A stretch of DNA of 64,000 nucleotides from Micromonospora sp. NBC_01699 (lineage in GTDB: Bacteria; Actinomycetota; Actinomycetes; Mycobacteriales; Micromonosporaceae). How positions within the stretch are numbered: position 1 is the first letter of the stretch; every line of letters begins with the position of its first letter. Below are positions 58,810 to 64,000 of this stretch, one piece after another. The stretch covers positions 7,938,083-8,002,082 of the forward strand of contig NZ_CP109199.1 in NCBI RefSeq assembly GCF_036250065.1, written 5' to 3'. The translations under genes and the position numbers were made by a program. The notes under the pieces were generated by a model. That model did not search any database. It had not been told where the DNA came from and saw only the letters and a list, made by a program, of their open reading frames with translations.

Positions 58810-60237
58810 ATGATGAGGAGCGATGGGGAGTTGAGTCCGGGGCGGCTGGTGCCGAAGATCGAACGGCTCTGGGCGTTGTCGGCGGAGAAGATCGACTCGA
58901 TCGAGCGGAGTTGTCCGGCGGGTTCGCCGTCGCCGGTGTTCACGGTCGAGGGCCGGTACACCGCGCGGGGGTGGACCGAGTGGACCCAGGGCTTCCAGTA
59001 CGGCTCCGCGCTGTTGCAGTACGACGCCACCGGTGAGCGGCGGTTCCTCGACATCGGGCGGGAGCAGACCGTGGCGGTGATGGCCAGCCACGTCAGCCAC
59101 ATCGGCGTACACGACCACGGGTTCAACAACGTCAGCACGTACGGCAACCTGTGGCGGCTGATGAACGAGGGGCGGATCCCGGACGACCGGGGCGAGCGGC
59201 ACTTCCACGAGCTGGCGCTGAAGCTCACCGGCGCGGTGCAGGCGGCCCGGTGGCGGGACACGATCGACGGCACCGGCTACATCTACTCGTTCAACGGGCC
59301 GCAGTCGCTCTTCGTCGACACCATCCGCTCCTGTCGGGCACTGGCCGTGTCACACCTGCTCGGGCACGTACTGATGGGTGAGCGGGACGAGCGGATCTCA
59401 CTGCTCGGCCGGTTGATCGAGCACGCCACGAACACCGCGCGGTGGAACGTCTTCTACGGCGAGGGCCGGGACAGTTACGACATCTCCGGTCGTACCGCAC
59501 ATGAGTCGATCTTCAACGTGAACGACGGCAGCTACCGGTGCCCGAGCACGCAGCAGGGCTACTCCCCGTTCAGCACCTGGACCCGGGGACTGGCCTGGGC
59601 CATGCTCGGCTTCCCCGAGCAGCTCGAATTCCTCGCCGTCCTGCCGGACGAGGCGTTCGAGCCGTACGGCGGCCGGGCCGGGGTCGAGGCGACGCTGCTC
59701 CGGGCCGCGATCGCCACCTGCGACTTCTACCTGGCCCACACCCCGGTCGACGGGATCCCCTACTGGGACACCGGTGCGCCCGGCCTGTCCCGGATGGGCG
59801 ACTACCTGGAGCACCCGGCCGACCCGTACAACGCGCACGAGCCGGTGGACTCGTCGGCGGCGGCGATCGGGGCGCAGGGGCTGCTCCGGCTCGGCCGCTA
59901 CCTCGGCTCGATCGGTCGGGTCGCCGAGGGGCAGCGCTACTGGCAGGCCGGGCTGACCGTCTGCGACACCCTGTTCGACGAGCCCTACCTGAGCACCGAC
60001 GGTGGACACCAGGGGCTGATCCTGCACTCGGTCTACCACCGGCCGAACGGTTGGGACCACGTACCGGCGGGACAGCGGGTGCCGAACGGCGAGTCGAGCA
60101 TGTGGGGCGACTACCACGCTCGTGAACTGGCCCTCTATGTCCAGCGGGTGGCCCGCGACGAGCCGTACTACACCTTCTTCGGGCCGGTGGCGGCGTCCGT
60201 ACCGGTGATTGCGACGCCGGTCGGGGCGGCCCGGTGA
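58810..60237 (+). CDS. glycoside hydrolase family 88-type glucuronyl hydrolase
   Basis: This 475-residue protein has the (alpha/alpha)6-barrel pattern of GH88 unsaturated glucuronyl hydrolases: [60 protein letters not shown], and [20 protein letters not shown]. They remove 4-deoxy-unsaturated uronic acids from oligosaccharides made by polysaccharide lyases. No signal peptide is seen, so substrates must be imported. ATG 58810 (or 58813) lies after the LacI-type site. Its stop overlaps the SDR start by 4 bp, implying one catabolic operon. Confidence 0.9.
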   Translation: MMRSDGELSPGRLVPKIERLWALSAEKIDSIERSCPAGSPSPVFTVEGRYTARGWTEWTQGFQYGSALLQYDATGERRFLDIGREQTVAVMASHVSHIGVHDHGFNNVSTYGNLWRLMNEGRIPDDRGERHFHELALKLTGAVQAARWRDTIDGTGYIYSFNGPQSLFVDTIRSCRALAVSHLLGHVLMGERDERISLLGRLIEHATNTARWNVFYGEGRDSYDISGRTAHESIFNVNDGSYRCPSTQQGYSPFSTWTRGLAWAMLGFPEQLEFLAVLPDEAFEPYGGRAGVEATLLRAAIATCDFYLAHTPVDGIPYWDTGAPGLSRMGDYLEHPADPYNAHEPVDSSAAAIGAQGLLRLGRYLGSIGRVAEGQRYWQAGLTVCDTLFDEPYLSTDGGHQGLILHSVYHRPNGWDHVPAGQRVPNGESSMWGDYHARELALYVQRVARDEPYYTFFGPVAASVPVIATPVGAAR

Positions 60238-61013
60238 GCCGGCGGCCGGTCGCGATCGTCACCGGCGGCTCCCGGGGCATCGGGCGGGGCATCGTGCTCT
60301 CGCTCGCCGGAGCCGGCTACGACGTCGTGGTCAACTACGCCAGCAACGCCGACGCCGCCCGCGAGGTCGGCAAGGAGGTGCAGGCGCGCGGTGGCCAGGC
60401 CCTACCGGTACGGGCCGACGTCTCGCAGCGGGCCGACCGGCAGCACCTGGTGGACGAAACCGTCAACACGTTCGGCCGGCTCGACCTGCTGGTGAGCAAC
60501 GCGGGCGTGGCGCCCAACGTTCGGGCCGACCTGCTGGACGCGCAGGAGGAGTCCTTCGACCGGCTGATCGAGATCAACCTCAAGGGGCCGTACTTCCTGG
60601 TCCAGCTCGCCGCCCGGACGATGATCGAGCATCAGGCGGCGGGGATCGTCAGCAGTCCGAAGATCGTGATCGTCTCGTCGATCAGCGCGTACACGGCCAG
60701 CGTGAACCGTGGCGACTACTGCGTGAGCAAGGCCGGGCTGGCGATGACCGCCCAGCTCTACGCCGCCCGGCTCGCCGAACACGGGATCAACGTGTACGAG
60801 ATCCGGCCGGGCATCATCGAGACCGACATGACCGGTGGGGTGAAGGAACGGTACGACGATCTGATCTTCAACCAGGGGCTGACGCCGATCCGCCGCTGGG
60901 GACAGCCCGACGACGTGGGCCGGGCGGTGGTCGCGGTCGCCACCGACCTGCTCCCGTTCAGCACGGGGCAGGTCATCGACGTCGACGGCGGCTTCCACCT
61001 GCGTACGCTCTAG
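60234..61013 (+). CDS. short-chain dehydrogenase/reductase (GH88 partner)
   Basis: This 259-residue classical SDR has [31 protein letters not shown], the catalytic Ser in [18 protein letters not shown] for YxxxK, and the C-terminal block [16 protein letters not shown] 60234 overlaps the GH88 stop (GTGA). It is similar to FabG-type reductases, but the coupling to a glucuronyl hydrolase suggests oxidation or reduction of a uronate or its keto product, perhaps like KduD. The substrate assignment is inference. Confidence 0.9.
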   Translation: MSRRPVAIVTGGSRGIGRGIVLSLAGAGYDVVVNYASNADAAREVGKEVQARGGQALPVRADVSQRADRQHLVDETVNTFGRLDLLVSNAGVAPNVRADLLDAQEESFDRLIEINLKGPYFLVQLAARTMIEHQAAGIVSSPKIVIVSSISAYTASVNRGDYCVSKAGLAMTAQLYAARLAEHGINVYEIRPGIIETDMTGGVKERYDDLIFNQGLTPIRRWGQPDDVGRAVVAVATDLLPFSTGQVIDVDGGFHLRTL

Positions 61014-61125
61014 CCGCTCACCGGCTCGGACGGATGCCCCGGGTCACCCCTACTGGACGAACTCCGGGGGCGGCCCAGGGCACGGCCCTGATTTCCCGCG
61101 CGGGGAACCGGACAATGCTGGACTG

Positions 61126-61737
61126 GTGGATATCGACCTGGCCGTGCTGATCGCGGTGGCCCTCGTGTGGCTGACCGCCGGCATCGTCGCGGATGGACTG
61201 CCGCAATCGGACAGTCCCCGCGCGCTGCGTCGTCGTACCACCTGGTTGTTGGCCCTGACGATGACCGGGCTCGGGGCGATGGCAGCGCTCGGGCTGGCCG
61301 CGCTGGTCGCGTCGGGCCCGACGGTGGCCGACCGCGCACCGCTCGTCCTGGCCCTGTCCGCCGTGCCGGCGATCGCCGTGGCGAAGCTGTCCGTACGGCG
61401 GCTCCGCCGGCTGCGGGCCGGTGCCGGCGCCTTTGCCGCGGCCCCGGACGCTCCGGTCCCGCCCGTGCTGCGGGCCGGCGCGGCGCATCCGATGGTCGCG
61501 TTGCCGCTACAGGTGGCCGGGCTGGTGATGCTGCCCGCAGTAGCGGCCGCCACCTCGATCGTCCCGCTGGCCGCGCCGGCCCTGGCCGGGCTCGCGCTCA
61601 CCGTCGGCCTGGCCGCGGTCAGCATCATCGGCGTACGGCACGCGCTGCGGCACAGCCGGCTCGCCGAGGGTTCGACCGCGGTACGACCGGCCGTGCCGTC
61701 GTCTTCAGCGCGGGCGACCCGAGTCCTGCACGTATAG
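61126..61737 (+). CDS. predicted multi-pass membrane protein
   Basis: This 203-residue protein has about five predicted helices: IDLAVLIAVALVWLTAGIVA, WLLALTMTGLGAMAALGLAA, APLVLALSAVPAIAVAKLSV, VALPLQVAGLVMLPAVAAAT and LAGLALTVGLAAVSIIGV. No catalytic or binding motif is evident. It is read alone, starting at GTG 61126. Its last 33 bp overlap the convergent gene at 61705. The function is unknown. Confidence 0.7.
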   Translation: MDIDLAVLIAVALVWLTAGIVADGLPQSDSPRALRRRTTWLLALTMTGLGAMAALGLAALVASGPTVADRAPLVLALSAVPAIAVAKLSVRRLRRLRAGAGAFAAAPDAPVPPVLRAGAAHPMVALPLQVAGLVMLPAVAAATSIVPLAAPALAGLALTVGLAAVSIIGVRHALRHSRLAEGSTAVRPAVPSSSARATRVLHV

Positions 61738-62118
61738 CAGTTCGAGAATTGCCCGCGCGGCTTCGAACCACCGGTCCAGCCATTCCTGGCGGGGCAGCGA
61801 GCCCTTCGACGGCAATTCGAGCAACAGCCCACGCAACAATGGGTGATCGACCAATGACTCCGGTTGCGGTTCGGCCCAGTCCGGCGGCGGATACACCGGC
61901 TCGGTGAGCCCGCCCAGGTCGAGCGACGGCAGTTTCGGCGGCCGGTTGACCGGCCCGGTCGATCCCAGGTCGGTCACCCCACCGTCGTGGGAGCCGAGGT
62001 CCTGGCCGGGAGGGCCGTCGTCGGCCAGCACACCGTCCCGTCGGGCACCGCGATACTTACCGGCGAGCCGTTCCGGCTTCGCCGACCCATTGCCCAGGTT
62101 TTCCGACCCAATCGTCAT
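61705..62118 (-). CDS. conserved-looking hypothetical protein
   Basis: This 137-residue protein has a disordered acidic N-terminal half and a helical C-terminal half (PESLVDHPLLRGLLLELPSK, PRQEWLDRWFEAARAILELL). The compact C-terminus with strong codon bias supports it as real. The ATG at 62118 is a moderate call; the frame is open upstream. It overlaps the end of the convergent membrane gene by 33 bp. I do not recognise a family. Confidence 0.6.
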   Translation of the reverse strand: MTIGSENLGNGSAKPERLAGKYRGARRDGVLADDGPPGQDLGSHDGGVTDLGSTGPVNRPPKLPSLDLGGLTEPVYPPPDWAEPQPESLVDHPLLRGLLLELPSKGSLPRQEWLDRWFEAARAILELLYVQDSGRPR

Positions 62119-62294
62119 CCGTCTCGCCTGCCTCGCTCCGTCGCGAACCCGCGCGGCGGGTTGGCCCAGCGGGGTGCCGCGCCGCCTGGTACAACGACGC
62201 GGACCGGCGGTGGCGACGGCGTGGAACGGATCAGTAGCCGGCCACACCTGCCGTGACCTGCGGCGGAGCACTGGGAAGGGTGCCGGCGCGGGTG

Positions 62295-62343
62295 CCGGAC
62301 ATGGAGAGCGCGGGTGCCGGGGTCCGGACATGGAGAGCGCGGG
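62295..62343. repeat. 20-bp direct repeat in the intergenic region
   Basis: CCGGACATGGAGAGCGCGGG occurs at 62295-62314 and 62324-62343. The surrounding 62119-62390 interval holds no supported gene; the repeats are its only notable content. Confidence 0.8.
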
Positions 62344-62390
62344 CACCCATCGGGTGACCGCGCTCAAAGTGGCCCGCATGGTGCGTCTGA

Positions 62391-62618
62391 CTAGCCCAGG
62401 TCGAACTCGCCGTCCTTGGCACCGCCGACGAAGGCGTCCCACTCGTCCGGCGTGAAGATCAAGGCTGGCCCGGCCGCGTTCTTCGAGTCACGAACGGCGA
62501 TCGCGCCACTCACGAAGGCCACCTCGACGCAGTTGTCACAATTCGGCCCGCTACGCGAGCTCTTGTACCACGCCGCGCTGGTGAGGTCTACGCGAAACCC
62601 CTTTGTCTCCACTTCCAC
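62391..62618 (-). CDS. DUF397 protein (second)
   Basis: This 75-residue protein has the DUF397 pattern LTSAAWYKSSRSGPNCDNCV, EVAFVSGAIAVRDSKNAAGP and ALIFTPDEWDAFVGGAKDGE. GTG 62618 follows GAGGAG five bases upstream on the minus strand. It overlaps the end of the XRE/DUF5753 gene by 31 bp, the same partnership as at 24542-25514. DUF397 proteins may modulate their XRE partner. Confidence 0.88.
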   Translation of the reverse strand: MEVETKGFRVDLTSAAWYKSSRSGPNCDNCVEVAFVSGAIAVRDSKNAAGPALIFTPDEWDAFVGGAKDGEFDLG

Positions 62619-63463
62619 AATGGCTCCTCTGCTAACTTTCCAATAAGAGCTACGGAGTCCTCCGGACGAATGGCCGCTGCTCGAATATGGTCGAAAATAA
62701 AGGCGTACTTCTGCAATTCGTCGGCCTTTTCCAGGAAGAGACCACCCGTGGCATTTTCGGCGTACACCACCGGCGGGTCACCTGGTTCCGGAAAGTCGAG
62801 AATCGTGAAGGTGCCGTCCATGCCGGCATGCGCACCGACGTCGAACGGCAAGATCTGGATCGTCACATTCGGCTGATCGGCCGCTTCCACCAACCGCTTC
62901 AGTTGGTCGCGCATGACTTCTTCGCCACCGACCGGCCGACTCACCACCGTCTCATCGAGCACCACCCACACGTCGATCGGATCGTCTTGGCTCAGTAACG
63001 ACTGACGACTCAACCGGACACGGACGCGTTGCTCGACTTCTTCGGCGGTGATGTCCGGGCGGGCCGAACGGATCATCGCCTTGGCGTAGTCCTCGGTTTG
63101 CAGCAGACCCGGCACGACCTGCTGCTCGTACGCCCGGATCGAGCCGGCAGCAGCCTCGAATCCGACGTATGCGCTGGTCAGTACGGTGCTGTAGGAGGCC
63201 CACCAACCCTTCTGTCGAGCCTCCCGGGCGATCTGCAACAGGTCTTCGCTCTCGACGCCGACGATGCCATAAATACTGATCATGTCGCGTACGTCACGAA
63301 CTGTGGCAGTGGTATGGCCTGTCTCAATACGTGAGATTTTTGATTGCGAACATTCCAGCCGCTCGGCGACCACCTCGATTGTCACTCCGGCGGCCTCACG
63401 GAGCCGACGTAACTCAGCTCCCAGTCGGCGGCGGCGGATTGTCGGGCTCCGGCGCTCGGACAC
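62588..63463 (-). CDS. XRE-family regulator with DUF5753 (second)
   Basis: This 291-residue protein has the helix-turn-helix (LGAELRRLREAAGVTIEVVA, ERLECSQSKISRIETGHTTA) and DUF5753 (RAYEQQVVPGLLQTEDYAKA, PIDVWVVLDETVVSRPVGGE, VTIQILPFDVGAHAGMDGTF). GTG 63463 follows GGAGG with seven bases spacing. It is the chromosomal counterpart of the island pair at 24717, but the two proteins are clearly diverged. Such pairs are numerous in actinobacteria and often linked to development. Confidence 0.92.
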   Translation of the reverse strand: MSERRSPTIRRRRLGAELRRLREAAGVTIEVVAERLECSQSKISRIETGHTTATVRDVRDMISIYGIVGVESEDLLQIAREARQKGWWASYSTVLTSAYVGFEAAAGSIRAYEQQVVPGLLQTEDYAKAMIRSARPDITAEEVEQRVRVRLSRQSLLSQDDPIDVWVVLDETVVSRPVGGEEVMRDQLKRLVEAADQPNVTIQILPFDVGAHAGMDGTFTILDFPEPGDPPVVYAENATGGLFLEKADELQKYAFIFDHIRAAAIRPEDSVALIGKLAEEPLWKWRQRGFA

Positions 63464-64000
63464 CGGGTCACCTCCGGTCGATCGCGCATGAGTTTCGGCC
63501 CGCCGCGGTGCGCGACCGTCGGGGCGGCGGGCGATCAGGTTCGCGGCGGGAAAAGGACGTACGTCAGCCGGCCGCGGCGGCGAAGACCGCCCCAGTGTGC
63601 CGGGTCCACACGCGACACTTCAAGCATCAGCGACACCGAACGCGCAAGAGCCATGCTGCAACTTGCATTGATCACGCTCTTCGTGCACCCTGTCCGTATG
63701 GCTCGGGTTACTCAGCGTTTCGATCTAGTGAGGTCGTGCACCGGCCCTCCCTATCTAACGGACGGTGCCGCCCTCCGCGCTACCACCCCAGCCGGACAAG
63801 CTCCGGGGTAATAGCCCCGCCGCTGTACGCCACACGGCTATGGCGGCTGGCGCGGTCCCGGAGTTGACGGGTGTTGGCCGGGCCGGCGTACGGACCGGCG
63901 CCGGTTCGACGCGGCCCGGCCAGCACCCCAGCCCACCGCTGCGGGCGGCGGGATACCGCGAGACACCGACAACGGGTTCCCGTGGCAAAGCTCACCAGCT
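63464..64000. other. right end of the window without a supported gene
   Basis: No ORF here has both a ribosome site and recognisable coding character. An 11-bp palindrome TGCAACTTGCA lies at 63657-63667. A plus-strand frame from GTG 63871 stays open to the window end and could be the start of a gene cut off there, but support is weak. Confidence 0.4.

Noticed and set aside
63657-63667. TGCAACTTGCA palindrome upstream of the second XRE gene
   Set aside because: It is short, 194 bp from the start codon and has no second copy near the other XRE gene, so it may be chance.

Overview
The window is high-GC actinobacterial DNA and most probably comes from the family Micromonosporaceae. Three things point there: the gene order crgA, DUF881, class E sortase, glutamine amidotransferase, pknB, pknA, pbpA, rodA, pstP, fhaB, fhaA, tRNA-Leu; repeated DUF6458 genes and XRE/DUF397 pairs; and frequent GTG and TTG starts. 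In actinobacteria the pknB/fhaA block usually lies close to dnaA and oriC, so the host part of the window is probably origin-proximal (an inference; dnaA is not in view).

Layout. (1) 1-8.86 kb is the right part of a prophage-like or integrative element. It carries the end of a P4-type primase/helicase, a phage-type DNA polymerase I, two sigma-70-like proteins, a DUF4406-like protein and several small unknowns. An 18-bp palindrome (consensus GCGYTRAACGTTTAGCGC) occurs five times, each copy at the head of a transcription unit. The last element ORF runs without a stop into the first host gene, a thioredoxin/NHL protein. (2) 8.86-24.3 kb is host DNA: 5-oxoprolinase pxpABC, a TrhA-type membrane protein, two DUF6458 genes flanking a SixA-like phosphatase with an 81-bp tandem repeat in its leader, a FadE-type acyl-CoA dehydrogenase, a SpoIIE phosphatase, an RlpA-like protein, a phosphoribosyltransferase, an LLM oxidoreductase, a lone UTRA protein coupled to a glycosyltransferase, and a MerR/thioredoxin pair. 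(3) About 24.4-30.46 kb looks like a decayed genomic island. It holds an XRE/DUF397 pair, many tiny orphan genes, a frameshifted gene, less GC-rich genes, and the C-terminal remnant of a tyrosine integrase beside the 3' end of tRNA-Gly(CCC).

(4) 30.5-42.4 kb holds a secreted M43 metalloprotease, a divergent flavin/PNPOx-family gene and dcd separated by a LexA-type box, two tandem NlpC/P60 endopeptidases (one behind a c-di-AMP riboswitch), two CNNM/CorC proteins, a two-component system and a large FeS/heme protein resembling the ETF:menaquinone oxidoreductase. (5) 42.6-56.5 kb is the cell growth and division cluster, from crgA and the sortase to fhaA, ending in tRNA-Leu(CAG). (6) 56.6-64 kb has a nucleotide-sugar epimerase, a WecG/TagA glycosyltransferase, a GH88 glucuronyl hydrolase with an SDR partner behind a LacI-type site, and a second XRE/DUF397 pair.

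Two regulatory themes tie distant genes together. First, the palindrome GTTACC-N4-GGTAAC overlaps the predicted promoters of the acyl-CoA dehydrogenase and of the ETF:menaquinone-oxidoreductase-like gene, and also precedes trhA; this suggests one regulon for fatty-acid oxidation and its electron sink. Second, a dispersed hairpin element of about 78 bp lies downstream of the acyl-CoA dehydrogenase and downstream of the thioredoxin gene. No rRNA, CRISPR array or complete insertion sequence was seen.
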